From positions 868,001 through 932,000 of the forward strand of contig NC_041686.1 in assembly GCF_900005765.1 (NCBI RefSeq): a DNA stretch of 64,000 nucleotides, in the 5' to 3' direction. Positions within the stretch are counted from its first letter, which is position 1, and each line of letters opens with the position of its first letter. A model generated the notes under the pieces. The model had not been told where the DNA came from. It saw nothing but the letters and a program-made list of their open reading frames with translations, and did no database searches. Source of the DNA: Plasmodium relictum (taxonomy: Eukaryota > Apicomplexa > Aconoidasida > Haemosporida > Plasmodiidae). The translations under genes were made by a program, and so were the position numbers. Below, piece after piece: positions 47,621 to 60,581 of the stretch.

Positions 47621-49296
47621 ATGGGTAGTAGTAGCTTGCCTATGTCACAACAAATGTATTTTAGTACGCATAATGCTTTAAGAATAAATGAAGAAAACGA
47701 TGTAATTAATACATTATTTTATGAAATAAATGGAAACAGACATATAAGTTTATTAATATTTCCCTTTTATGATGTTCAGATGCTAAAAAGATTATTAATT
47801 AAAAAATTAAATTTACCAGGGGGTATCAAAGTAAATGATATTATTATATTTTATAAAGGTATAAAGTTACCAAATTATAGAATAATTAGCACATATTTAG
47901 ATAATAATAATAGAAATGAAAAAAAAAAGAGAAAAAGAGTTAACAAGTTATATTGGGCTATTAAAGATACAAATCCTAATGCATCTATAAGAGTAATAGA
48001 CAGTAAAAGTTATCCACCTTTCTTTGAGAATATTCTAAATGAAATAAAATTAGCATTTAAAAAAAATATTTCCCCCAAATTAACAATGGATGGTACTGGA
48101 GGAACATACTTATTATTCAATGGAAAGAAAAAAGTTTGTTCTGTATTTAAGCCATTAGATGAGGAGGCATTTGCACCATTTAACCCTCGTGGTTATGAAG
48201 GGAAGATGTATCAAGAAGGATTTCGTTCAGGTGTATTATCAGGAGAAGGAGCAAGTAGAGAAATAGCTGCATATATCTTAGATAATAATTATAATAATTT
48301 CAGCAATGTTCCTTGTACTATTATGGTAGAAGCTTGCCATCCTCATTTTAATAATAAAAGTAAATTAAAATATATCGATAATGAAACTAATTTAAAATGG
48401 AAATGTGGATCATTGCAAGAATTTATCGATTCCAAAGAAAGCGTTGGCAATTACGATTATAAACAATTTAGTATTAGAGATATACATAAAATTGCTATAC
48501 TTGATATAAGAGTTATGAATTTAGATAGAAATGATGGTAATATACTAGTTTCTCCTTTAAAAAGTTTAAAAGACTCTTATAATCAATTTTTATATAGAAA
48601 TAATCAATTTTTCAGTACAAATAATGAAGATATTCTTAAGAGAATAGTAACAATAGATAAAAAACCATCAAGGTATATAAAAAAAAAAAAAAAAATTCGT
48701 GTTTTTCTGAATTATACATATATTTATATAATTATTTTTACATAATTTTTATTATATTTTTTTATGTATTATCAAACATTTATATTATATTTATTACATC
48801 TTTTTTCAATATATATATATATATATTTTTATTTTTATTTTTATCTTTTAGATACAGCTTAATACCAATAGATCATGGATTAATATTGCCTCATATAATG
48901 GATGTTGCAGAAATTGATCTGGTTTGGTTTGAATGGCCTCAAACAAAAGTAAAATATTTTAAGAAAAAATAATATTCAATTAAAAATATATTTACTATAT
49001 ATATGTATTCATATATATATTTTTCCTTTTTTTTTTTTTTTGTTAAAGGTTCCATTTGATGATGAAGAATTACATGTGATTTTTACATTCGATCCTGATA
49101 AAGATGCAGAAAAAATTAGAAAGAAGTTATTAATAAGAGAGGATTGTATAAGAACTATGAGAGTATGTACTCGTTTATTACAAATAGGTGCAAGAATGCA
49201 TTTGAATTTGTATGAAATTGCAAAAATAAGTACAAGAAAAAATATTGATGATGAATCTATACTTGAGCATTTAGTTAAAGATTCAATTATCCAAGT

Positions 49297-49332
<36 letters not shown>

Positions 49333-50791
49333 TAACTCTTATTTCTTTTTATTTTATTATGGTTTATTATATTTTTTTTATGCTTATTAATATTTCTATT
49401 ATTCATAAATTCTGAAATAATTTATCCATTTTATATTATTTCTATATCTTAAGGCATATCAAATGATGGACTATACTTCTTTAATGAGTACAAATAGATT
49501 AGGGCATATTTTAGATTTAGCAGAAATTAAAATTAATAAAAAAAAGAAAAATAATAAAAGTAAAGCAATAGATAATATTGATGACAAAATAAAGAAATCA
49601 GAGGATCAAACTGAAATAAAAAAAAACGGAAGGCCTGAAGCATTTCCAAATATAACAAAAAGTGAATATGATGCATTAGATAATAAAAAAATTAATTTTT
49701 CTGGTTCGGTAAGTTTTAAAGAGATAGAAGAAAATTTGTGCATAAAGAAAAACCCCTTTTTAAAAGATAATTATAAACAAAAGGATAGTAAAATAAATAC
49801 TGAAAACAATAGCATCAATAGTAGCATTAATAATTCTTTGGGTAATATCAATATGTGCGATATGAATGTATCCAACACCAGTAATTGTAAGGAGAATTTG
49901 AAAAAAAAAGAAGATTTAGAAGAAGATATGAAAACGTTCAGTCGATTTTATTCATCGAAAAGTGAGATAGTTGAAAATAGTAATTATAGTGATGACAATA
50001 AAATTATGAGTAAGCAATTTCAGAATATACCGAATATTGAAATTAGTGAATATAATATACTTTATAAAAATAAAAAATCAGTAAAAATGGTAAATCAAAC
50101 AAATGATAGTAGTTCTCCAGTTACATCTTTTAGTAGTACAAGCGAGTATATTAATGCTACGACAAGCTCTACTTCAAATAGTTATGATTCATCTTTGAAT
50201 AATGATTATAAATGTAATGATTCAAAGAAATATGATTCACATAATGAAGGATTAGATAATAATTTGAATTTATCTGATAATAAATCATTATTTCATAATG
50301 GACAAATAATTAAATCAAAATTTAAAAAAAAAAAGAAAAAGAGGGAAAAAAAGAAAAAAGAAGAGAAAGAAAAAGAAAAAAAAGAAGAGGAAAAGGAAGG
50401 AGAAAAAAGAAAAGAAAGAGAAGAAAAAGATGAAGAAGATGAGGATGAAGATGAAGATGATGATGAAGAGGAGGAAGAAGAAAATGATGATGATGATGAA
50501 ACTTTTAAAAAACCTTCAGGGACAATAAAAAGAATAAGTGAGAATACGGGAACAGCCTATCGAAACATAGAAATGAATAAAATAAATTCGATTTGGGTGA
50601 TTAGAGATAAAAATAATAAAATTATAAATGTAAAATGGGAAAATAAAATTTTTGAGAAGCTTTTTTTTGAAACCTTCGAAAATTATGTTAAAAAATATAT
50701 TAACGATTATCATCCAAATTGGAAGAATTATCCTTATAATGGTGACGAAATTACATCAATAAAACATTCTTACTTAAATAGTATAAAATAA
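47621..50791 (+). CDS. Phosphatidylinositol 4-kinase with N-terminal ubiquitin-like domain (plant gamma type)
   Basis: Four exons: 47621-48672, 48852-48948, 49049-49294 and 49454-50791, phases consistent, 910 aa. I chose ATG 47621 (MGSSSLPMSQ) because the frame upstream is T-tract derived and has no ATG. Residues 32-125 form a ubiquitin-like domain (ISLLIFPFYDVQMLKRLLIK). The PI3/PI4 kinase domain follows, with the ATP lysine in VFKPLDEE (K177), catalytic loop LDRNDGN (D302, N307) and IDHGLILP (D358) in place of DFG. LDIRVMNLDRNDGNILV and DHG are typical of plant PI4K-gamma/UbDK enzymes. Some plant members phosphorylate proteins rather than lipid. The C-terminus carries a Lys/Glu block and an Asp/Glu run (about 50330-50500), then a conserved-looking end. 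It is the ortholog by position of P. falciparum PF3D7_0311300, from memory. Confidence 0.92.
50330..50502 (+). repeat. Coding Lys/Glu then Asp/Glu low-complexity run in PI4K
   Basis: Purine-only stretch (aaa/gaa/gat codons) that encodes a basic-to-acidic charge switch: KKKKKREKKKKEEK, later DEDEDEDDDEEEEEE. It separates the kinase part from the C-terminal domain. Confidence 0.85.
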
Positions 50792-51699
50792 GAATCATTA
50801 TTTTAAAATAAAAAAAATATTTTTATTTTTTTTTTTTATATTCCTTTTTTTTTTTATATCTTTTTTTTTGAATGTAGATTAATGGTTAACATATATATAT
50901 ATATATATATATATAGATTGTACTGTATAATAAATTCATAAAATATATATATATATATTTTTTTTTATCTCATAATTCTGTCTTATTTTTTTTTCTTTTT
51001 TTTTTTTTTTTTACGTTAAAAATTTTATTTATATATTTATTTTTGCTTTTATTCATGAATTAAAAAGCAAAGAACATTTAATTATTATTTATAATTATAT
51101 ATATGCATAATTTGTTTATTTTCATATATTTTTTTTTTTTTTTTATGTTTTCATTTTATCTCATTTTTAAGAGATAAATTTTTTTTTTTTATTTTTTTTA
51201 AATAATAAAGTTACACATAAAATTAAAATTAAATTAAAATTACAAATTTTTAAAAATTCAATATGAAATTTTTTCTTTTATTTTTATGTTAATTTTATTT
51301 ATAAAATGAAAAGGAAACCAAAAGTAAAAATAATAATAAAAATATATATATTAGAAATATATATAATCCTTAATTTCTATTCAGAAATATAAAAAAAAAA
51401 AAAAAAGAAAGAAAAATTGTCTTAAGTTATGATAATTTAATCTATTGATATAAAGAAAAATTTAAAAAAAAAATCAAACAAAAAAAAAAAAAAAAAACAG
51501 TGAAACATAAATATTAAAACCTAAAAAAATAGCATATATTATTAAAGCAATAAATAAATAAAATAATACTAAGTAAGCTATAGTGTAAAAAACCAAAGAA
51601 ATTTTAGATCTTTACCATACTTTGATAAAAAATTTATGATTTGAAATATTCATTATAAAAGCTTATTTAACTTTTTTATTAATTCAAAAAAAAAAAAAA
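50792..51699. other. Convergent intergenic region, PI4K / ValRS
   Basis: 908 bp of 3' flank with poly-T tracts (50825-50870, 50985-51013), TA runs (50892-50915, 50941-50958) and poly-A tracts near the ValRS end. No gene is seen. Confidence 0.5.
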
Positions 51700-54600
51700 T
51701 TATGACAAAATTACAAAATATTCATTACAATATAGCATTTTTTTTGATTGATTGTTATTTACATCCTCTTGATCATTTAACGTATTTTTATCAAAAATTT
51801 TAAAAGAAACATTTAAGTTAAAAGCTTTTTTAAATATGATTTCTTCATTTTTAAAATAATTAATTAAAAAGATTCCTTGATGTTTTTTCAAATAAATATT
51901 TATTATTTTATCAGAATATGCATTCTTTTTATACTTGCGAAGATAACTATAAATTTGTTCAAAGGCAATAAAATATCTTTCCTCAAGATTTTCTTTTAAC
52001 GAAAAGTTTTCATTTTTAAAAAAATTATAATTACAAGATAGCGAATTAAATGGAGTATATATATTTGATTCATATCTTAAATAAAGTTGAATAAACAAAA
52101 TTTCTGTTATATGAGGAATAAATGGATAGAGAATTTTTAGTATTCCTTTAAAAATATAGAATATTAAAAAATTTTTTATTTTTTTATTATTATAATCATA
52201 TAAATAATAATTTAAATAAAATTTGGAGAAAAAATTCATTACAAAAATATGAATTAAATTAATACTTTTGGATATATTATAACATTTCATTTCACATATT
52301 ATTGACTTTATAGTATCACAATATTTTTCAAATATGCCAATATCTGATATTTTTTGAACTGTTTTTTTTAAAAAATCATGAATTTTTTGATTATCACTTA
52401 ATAGATAATTATTTATTTCTATATATGACTTAAAAGAACAATTTTTTTTTATAAAATTTCCAATATTCCAAATTTTTCTAATAAATTTATTACTCTTACG
52501 AATAAAATTTTCTGAAAAAATAATATCTTCTGTGCTTTTTTGAAGAAAACTAAAAGATAATCTTATAGAATCAATATTTGCATTTTCTAAACATTTATCG
52601 TAATATGTGGAATTTTTTTCACTTTTGCTAATTTTTTTTCCTGTATTATCTTTTAAAATTCCATGAAATTTTACAGTATTAGCTAAATAACTTTTTTCTA
52701 AATATTTCATTTTTTTATCATATAAATATTTTTTGTTATTACTGCTCATATCATTATTAGTATTATTAATATTATCATTAGTTTTATCCATTTTACTATT
52801 GGCATTATTCATATTATTATTAATATTCTTCATACTACCGCTAAGGATATTATTATCATTCTCTTTTTCAGAATATAATATATCCTTTATATAATCATTT
52901 TTTATAAAATAATTCAAAAGAACAAAACTTCTTATTATCCATGGATACATTATATCTTTACCAGTGTAAATAAAATCAACTAAAAAATTCTTTATTTGCA
53001 ATAATTTATATAAATCAATTTTATTTTGATACAAGCAATATAAAAAGTACAAAGAAGAGGAAAACCAGCTATCTAGAACATCTTCTTCTTTTTTTAGGAA
53101 TTCTTTCTTTAATTTATCGTTTTCAAAATAATTAGAATTAATTAAATTTTCATAGGCTTCATTTACATTTTTTCCATATACAAAACAAGAAAAATTTTTA
53201 TATGTTAAATCCTTTTTCTTTGTTTCAAAATTATCATATTTAAATAAAGGAATATGATGACCAAAATAAATCTGTCTACTTAAAAACCATTCATGATTAT
53301 TTATTGAATTGTCAAAAAAACAATCTTTAAATTTTGAAGGTATTATAGTAAAATCTTTATTACAACTTTCATAAAATAATTTTTTTAATTCATGATATCT
53401 TATACTCCATTGCTCTGATAATGTTAATATACATTTATAATTTTTATAGTAAGCGTTTTTCATAGTACTATTTTTCTGATTCACTATTTTTATTAAATTA
53501 TTTTTTTCTAATTTATGAAAAATGCTATTTTTATTTTCTGTATTCAAAGTATTTACTTTCTTTTCGTAGTTTTTATTTGTAAAAGTATAATGCTCTTTAT
53601 TTTTGAAATCATACATGTTCTCATTTTTTAGTGAAAATACAGGTATAAATATATCTGTCTCTTCTTCATCCTCATTATTAATTAATGAGGAATAAAAAAT
53701 TTTTTTTTTATGAAAAATTAAAGGTATTGCTTTATTTGAAAATGGCAATAAAACATATTTATTTTGAAATTTTTCTTTCTTCGACAAATATAAAATAGCT
53801 ATTAATTTATTTAAATTTTCAAGATTTTCCAATTCTATATTAATATAATGTAATTTATTAATTGAATTAATTTCCTCTTCATTCAAATATTCAAAATGAA
53901 ATTTTTTCTTATGGAAAAATTTTACATCGATTGAGTTTTTGTTTTCTTTAATATAATAATTTTCATTTTCCTTATCATAATATGTTCTAATATTTTCTTT
54001 TCTATTTTCAGTATACATATATTCTTTAATATTACTATTAATATTCTCATGTTCATCATGATTCCTATAGTAACCATCAGTATCCTTATTTTCATTTGAT
54101 TTATTTATGCTTTTTTTTTCTATTAAATATAATTTCAATTGAAATGTATCTTTTTGTTCTTTTTTAAATATTAAATCAAAATTTGGAATGATAGTATTTA
54201 ATTCTTCGCAATAATAAACAGGATAAAATTTGCTTTCTATCAAATTATTTTTATATAAAATATAAAATGATTTATCGACGATATTTTTCATTGGCTCATC
54301 CATTGTGTTATAAAATTTTTTCTCATCAACAAGAATATTCATTTTTTTCATAATTTCTAATATATTTTTTTTTAAATTGATTTGCCATTTTTTTATTTCA
54401 ACTAAATACTCTTCTTTATTTAAATTTTTTTTTTCAAATTTTTTGGAAAACATTTCATGAGCACTTAAACCTCCATGATCAGAACCTATTCAAAAAATGA
54501 AATGGAAATAATGAATATGTAAATATATCTATATATATGCAATTTTTTATATTATTAAAATTATGAACACGAGAATATATAAAAATTTATTAAATCTTAC

Positions 54601-55468
54601 CAAAAAAAGGGATAGAATATTTTGATAAAATATGTTTATTATAAAGAAAAAAAATATTTTGATAAATAAAATTAAAAAAATGTCCTGCATGTAATTTTCC
54701 TGACAAATTAGGTGGTGGATAAATCAGAATAAAAGAATTGGAGTAATTTGCTTTATTAAAATTTTCTATATATTGTTTTTGTCTATTTTTTTTAAATAAA
54801 TAAAGATATTTAATTATTGAGTTGTTATAAATTTTATCTATTTCATCAATATTATATAAGAAAATAAAATAATTAATATACACACTTAATTTCGTTATAT
54901 CTCTTCTTAGTATTTCAATGAGTAATTCATAGTTTAAAATAATATAATCCTTTTTAAAAAAGCCATATCTAAAAATATTTACCAGTTCATTATTCTTTTT
55001 ACTTATTATTTTAAGAATATTGCTTATTAGAAATGACCTATTTTTGTTACATTTTTGTGAAATTATATTTTTATTATATTCATTTTTCACTTTAAAATTT
55101 AAAAATGATTTTATATATATATATATGATTTGTATATATGAAGTAAATATTTTTATTTTTGATAAGTTAAATGGCTTAATTAATTTATATATACTTAAAT
55201 ACTTTTTTATATTACTATTTTTTAAAATATTAGAAAAATAGCGGTTATATTCTTCATTATTTCTTCTTTTGATATTATATATATTAATGTTTTTATCTGT
55301 ATTCTTTGAAACATAGCTAATATATTTTTTACTTTTATTTAATGTAGTTCTGTTTCTGTAAGATTTTTTAATAAAAAAGTTTATTTTTTTAAAACATAAT
55401 AATCTATTATATACTTTTGTTAAATGGCCAATAATATAAAGAATCAAAAAAGTAAAAATTTTTTTCAT
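51700..55468 (-). CDS. Valyl-tRNA synthetase, probably apicoplast-targeted
   Basis: Two exons, 54601-55468 and 51700-54485, 1217 aa. The N-terminus MKKIFTFLILYIIGHLTKVYNRL is a hydrophobic signal-type segment followed by a long basic stretch, as in bipartite apicoplast leaders. Class I signatures: PPPNLSGKLHAGH (HAGH at 260-263), GSDHGGLSAHE across the splice junction, WFLSRQIYFGHHIPLF, VLDSWFSSSLYF, and the KMSKS loop as KISKS (907-911). The PPPNxxGxLHxGH form and the WFSS motif fit ValRS better than Ile or Leu enzymes. A helical anticodon-binding region follows. The CP1 editing insert is recognisable by position but its usual TPAHD-type motif is not seen. P. falciparum has a second, cytosolic ValRS, so this should be the organellar enzyme. 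The compartment is inferred from the leader. Confidence 0.9.
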
Positions 55469-56981
55469 AATTTTTTAAAAAACAAAAAAAGTATGATATA
55501 TATATATATATATATTATTTTATTTAGTTTCTATTGTTTAGAAAAATCCTAAATATAATTATCATTTATTCTCATTTTTTTTTTTTTAATTAATTTTTGC
55601 TTGAAATTTAGAAAAGCAAATTAATTTTTTTTACAAAGATACATAAATATCATATGAAAAATATTTTAATTGAACAAAACCTTAATTTCTTCATTTTCTT
55701 CAGTTTACTAATTGATAACAAATCACAATTTTTTTTTCTTTGTATTATAGTATATTCATCTGAAAAAGAAAAAACGTTTATATTTTCCTTGTAATTTAAA
55801 AAAATCTATACTATTTACAAATATATATATATATAATGAGTCGTAAAGTTTTATATATCATCACAATATTAGATAATTTAGAATATCAAGCAATACAAAA
55901 AGTTAAACAAAATGAAATTACAAAAAAAAAAAGATACAGTTGTAATATTACTGCTAAAAATTTAAAAAAGTTTTAATCTATAACTGTTAATAATAGTCAA
56001 AAAAAAAAAAAAAAAATAAATAAATAAATAAAAATAATACCATATATTCCTTAAAAAAAACAAAAATTATATACAATAGATAGAAATAAAACGTAAACTT
56101 CCTTTTTAAAAATAAATATCAATATTGATCCGTGGTTAAAAAATTTTAATTGATATTTAATTTTTTCTAATTTTAAGCATATTAAAAAATAATAATTTAC
56201 TCTCTTTTTTTTTCTTATTTATACAAAATTATATATATCTTTCTTCAAAATGTTTTTTTATACAGCCTTATTTATAAAGTAAAATTCATTAAAGTTTTAT
56301 GTTTATTTTATTTTATTTTTTTTTTTTTTTTGAAATAAAAAAAACTAATATTATTATTTTATTTTTACTTTTATTTTTATTTTACTTCATTAATTTTTTT
56401 ATATTCTATAAAATTGTAAAAAATTAGAAAAAAAAATTTTTTTCTCTTAAGACATTCAGTAATTATAAATACATATATATGTATATATAGATATGTATTA
56501 AATTTCTATATTATTTTAATTTTTTTATTTTATTTTATTTTATTTTATTTTTTTTTTATAAACATAAAATAACACATTTTATTAATTTATTTATTATTTT
56601 ATTATTATTATTATTTTTTTTTTTTAATAGAATTTTTTCAACATTTTATAGGAAAAGTAAATAATCTCAAATAATTTGAACAAGAAAATAGAAATAACCA
56701 TTTTAAAAAAATATAATACGATTACATTGTATGATGAAAATAAATCAACTTTTAATAAAAATTTTAAATAAATTAAAAAATTAAGATATTCCTAAGTAAT
56801 GAAAATTAATTAATTTAAAAAAATATATTTAATCTTTTTTAAAATATATTATCATAATATTTTGGAAAAAAGAAAAATGCAAAAAGGTAAATTTACCTTC
56901 TAGAATAATGCTGAATAATCCAAATAATATAAAAACAAAAAGTATAATATAAAAGAAAAATTAAAAAAAATATATATAATA
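55469..56981. other. Divergent intergenic region, ValRS / SRRM1-like
   Basis: 1.5 kb. It has a (TA)n run next to the ValRS start (55497-55515), A/T homopolymers, and one 46-codon ATG frame at 55836-55976 of unusual composition (see findings). No recognised promoter element. Confidence 0.5.
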
Positions 56982-59269
56982 ATGAGAGGAGCTGGAGGCT
57001 TCTATAAAGGGACAAGTACTGAACAAACTCCTTTTTTTGGAGATAAAGAAAAAAAGTTAATTGAAAAAATGACATGGCCAGAAATTTATAATCGCAAAAT
57101 TGATGTATCTAAAATTAATTTTAATGTAGTAGAAAAATGGATAAATAAAAGATTAACTGAAATTTTAGGTTTCGAAGATGATATTTTATTTGATTACTGC
57201 TTATCTCAATTAAAATATTCAAAGGAGAAAAAAGGTTAATACTTTTTTTTCTTTTTCATTTAAAATGTCTGTTTCATATCTTTTTTTTGTTTTCCATATT
57301 TTCCATATATTTATATGTATAATTTATAGGAGCATCTACTTTAACATCTCTATAATATTTATTATTATCTTTTTTTTTGATAGATGATGAAGAACAAAAT
57401 TATTTGAACTCGAAAAAATTAAAAATAAATTTGACTGGTTTTATAGGTATTTATTAAAACAAATAAAAATATAAACAAAAAAAGAAAATGACTATAACAA
57501 ATATTCTTATTATTTTATTTATAGGTAACAAGAAAAGTGAAATTTTTGTTAAAGAATTATTAGAATTATTGATATCTAATGAAGGAAATGATGAAAATAC
57601 TTTAAACTCATTAATTGAAAACAAAAAAAATGAGATAGAAGAGGTTAAAAACCAAAATGAAATTATAAAAAAAAATATAGAAAGTATTAAAAATATCTAT
57701 ATTGGTAAGGAATTTATACTTACAAGAGTATATAAAAATATATGTTTCCATATTTTAATTATTTCACAAAATTTTTATTATTATTTATTTATTTATTATT
57801 TTTTTTTTAAACAGAAAATGAAAATATAAAAAAAAGTGAATATTCCCATAAGGAAAGTATCATTTAAAAAAGAGATATTAAAAAACTAAATGTAATAATA
57901 TAAAATCATTATTACAAATTAATTTTTTTTTTTTTTTTGATGAATGTATAGGGCATGAAGTAGATGAAGGCAATGAAAATGATAATGTTGAAAATTTTAA
58001 AAATAAGCATAAAGATAGAGTTAAAAAACACAATAAAAATTCTCCTGATGAAAATAATAATTATAATAAAAAAGAAAGAGATGAGCATGTAAGTTTATCA
58101 TATACACAGTCATCTTTATCATATCAAGGTTCAAATTCAGATTTAAATTCAAATTTAAATTCAGATTCAGACTCAAGCTCAGATTATTATAAAAATGAAA
58201 AAAATAGAAAATATAAACATAAAAAACATTTAAAAAAAAAAAGAAATAAGCATAGTAGCAAATATACATCGAGTGATGATAGTACATCTAATACATTATC
58301 ATATAGTGATATATCAGAGTATAAGAAGAGAAGAAAATCAAGTTCTTCAAGTTATGAGAGAAAAAGTAATGAAAAATATTATAGTAAATCTAATATAGAT
58401 AAAAAAAGAAAAAGAAAAAGAGAAAAAGAAAGAGAAAGAGAAAGAGAAAGAGAAAAGAGAAGAAAAAGAGATAGAGAAATAGAGAGAAAAAAAGAGAGAG
58501 AAAGAGAAAGAGAAAGAGAAAGAGAAAGAGAAAGAGAAAGAGAAAGAGAAAGAGAAAGAGAAAGAGAAATAGAGAGAGAAAGAGAAATAGAGAGAAAAAA
58601 AGAGAGAGATAGAGAAAGAGAAAGAGAAAGAGAAATAGAGAGAAAAAAAGAGAGAGATAGAGAAAGAGAAGACAAAAAAAGAAGAAAAAGAGAAAGAGAG
58701 AGAAAAAAAGATAGAGATAGAGATAGAGAAATGAGAAAAAAAAAAGAGAAAGAAAGAAAAAAGTTAAAAGAAATATATGATAATAAAATGAAATCAAATA
58801 GCGTATCAGACAATGATGAAAATAGTGATCGCACAATATTAAAAAAAAATGAAGATAAGTATTACTTAAAAGAGAATAGTTCTACTAGCTCAGAAAAAAG
58901 TAATTCGATTAGTGATTCATCAGAATCTTTAAAAGCTATTAAAAGTAAACAGAAGAAAGAAGTTGATGCAGAAAGTAACAAAAATCATAAAAATTCTATA
59001 ATGGAAAAAAAAGACTGGTAAATTATGTCCATTAAAAAAAAATTAAAATGTTATAATTTTAATATTTATATAGAAAATTTTTTTTTTTTAATTATTTTCT
59101 TATTTAAAAATCTATTTCCATTTTTTTTTTTTTTAGTTCTTTAAAATATTGTAAAGAGAGCAAAATAAAAGAAATAGACAGTATACTAAAGAAAAAAAGT
59201 TACAAAAATTCTAAAAAAAAATTAAGAGCATGGTCATCGTCAGAAAGTGAAAACATAGAAGAAAAATAG
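56982..59269 (+). CDS. SRRM1: SRRM1/SRm160-like PWI-domain splicing factor with RE repeats
   Basis: Six exons: 56982-57234, 57384-57446, 57525-57704, 57815-57856, 57952-59017 and 59137-59269, total 578 aa. Residues 1-130 are a PWI domain preceded by MRGAGGFYKGTSTEQTPFF, the start typical of SRm160: MTWPEIYNRKIDVSKINFNVVEKW, GFEDDILFDYCLSQL, then LTGFIGNKKSEIFVKELLELL across exons 2 and 3. The C-terminal half has Ser-rich stretches and a long Arg-Glu alternating tract. It ends in a short Lys/Ser-rich exon. PWI domains bind RNA/DNA, and SRm160 acts as a splicing co-activator tied to the exon junction complex and 3'-end processing in the nucleus. The RS domain of animals is replaced here mainly by RE repeats. 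All splice phases close without a stop. Confidence 0.92.
58395..58750 (+). repeat. Purine hexamer repeat coding for Arg-Glu tract
   Basis: Imperfect agaaag/agagaa repeats inside exon 5 of the SRRM1-like gene, giving alternating R-E with occasional I, D, K. The core near 58497-58570 is nearly perfect. Long open frames on the minus strand here (Ser/Leu- and Phe/Leu-rich) are artefacts of the repeat. Confidence 0.95.
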
Positions 59270-59774
59270 ATAAGATAAAAATAAAAGTTATGAAATAAAA
59301 ATAAAAAAGAAGAAAAATATTGAGCGAATTTTATTTTAATACTATAATCTAAAGAAATAATAAAATTTTGTGAATATTTCAAAAAAAAATTTAACAGTAC
59401 AAAATATCAATATGAAAATTGTGCCTTTTTGAACAATTAAATTTGGATTTTAAAAATAAAATATATAACTATTTAATCTCTTTTTTTATTCATTAATATT
59501 ATATTACTTATAAATAGCATTTATATTATTATATTATACTTATGAGATCCTAAACAATTTTATTGTATAATGAATATTTAAGCAAAAAAAAAAAAAAAAA
59601 AACAATCCTTTTTTTAATATTTGAATTTTTTTTTTTTTTATCACATTTGATTAAAATTTTGTAAAATAATAATTTTATCAAATTTAATTAAAATTTGATA
59701 ATATGTGAGAACAAAAAAAAAAAAAAAAAGGAAAAAAAAGAAATAAATTATTAAATGAATGTATTCATAAAATT
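59270..59774. other. Convergent intergenic region, SRRM1-like / 188-aa protein
   Basis: 505 bp. It shows poly-A at 59585-59602 and 59714-59730 and poly-T at 59627-59639. Around 59640-59710 two similar AAATTTGATTAAAATTTG-like stretches could form a short inverted/direct repeat. No gene. Confidence 0.45.
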
Positions 59775-60581
59775 TTAAATTAATTTACAATACAAATATA
59801 TTACTCTCAAAGTAAAGTATTTTTGTCCTCTGAATCTAGGTAAAATTTTCAAATATTTGAACCCTAAAGCACTAAAATTAATTAACTTAAAATAAATTTG
59901 TTCATCTTTATATTTTTTATTTAAATATTTAATCTTTTTTTCAACAGACTCTATGACACTTTTGGTTACTAAATACCTATACACCATACACATAATATAA
60001 TGAATAAAAGCAATTAAAAATAAGCAGGAGAATAAAAATGCTTTAAATAAATCATATTTTATTATATAAAATATAACTATTCCTACATAACTAATAACCA
60101 TAAGTGCATATGAAAATGCTGAAATAAAAAATATTGAAGACCTTTAAAAAAAAAAAAAAAAATTACATAAACATATGTATATATTTACATTATTATAACG
60201 GAAAAAATATTAAATGTAGAGTGATAATTTTATTTTGGGGAAGTTTTTTGATATATATTCAAAATAAATGTAATATAAATATGTAAGCATATATATAATG
60301 AGAATAATTCAAAGCTTAAAAATGTAATAAAACATAAATGTATAAGACTATAAAATAGAAAAAAAAATTTTAGATAATTACATTGGTATTTTAGATTTCA
60401 TTAATATATTTAGTTCTTTTATGACTCTTTGCATGTTTTCATGTGAATATAAATATCTTGAATCATTTGACCATGACTCGAATACGTATTCATATTTTAT
60501 TAATGATAAATACATTTGAATGTCTGTATAATCACAAACTGCTAAATCTATTTCGGGTTTCCCCAAATTTATGTTGAGCAT
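59775..60581 (-). CDS. Two-TM conserved-type protein, unknown function (188 aa)
   Basis: Two exons, 60382-60581 and 59775-60141, joined within an ATG codon (CCA-AT/G). Residues 1-66 are soluble and helical (MLNINLGKPEIDLAVCDYTD, then SHENMQRVIKELNILMK). Two membrane spans follow (about 70-93 and 98-121) and then a basic tail with YRYLVTKSVIESVEKKIKYL and KYLKILPRF. The layout (N-terminal helix, helical hairpin in the membrane, then a tail with a basic helix and a short strand) recalls NEP1R1/Spo7, the regulatory subunit of the lipin phosphatase CTDNEP1/Nem1 at the ER/nuclear envelope. That likeness is by shape and a few residues only. I do not recognise the protein with certainty. The gene model is well supported by the clean splice and by less A/T-biased codons than the flanks. 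Confidence 0.8.

Noticed and set aside
58379-58836. Two long minus-strand frames rich in Ser/Leu or Phe/Leu
   Set aside because: They are the reverse complement of the RE-coding purine repeat, with no unbiased sequence.
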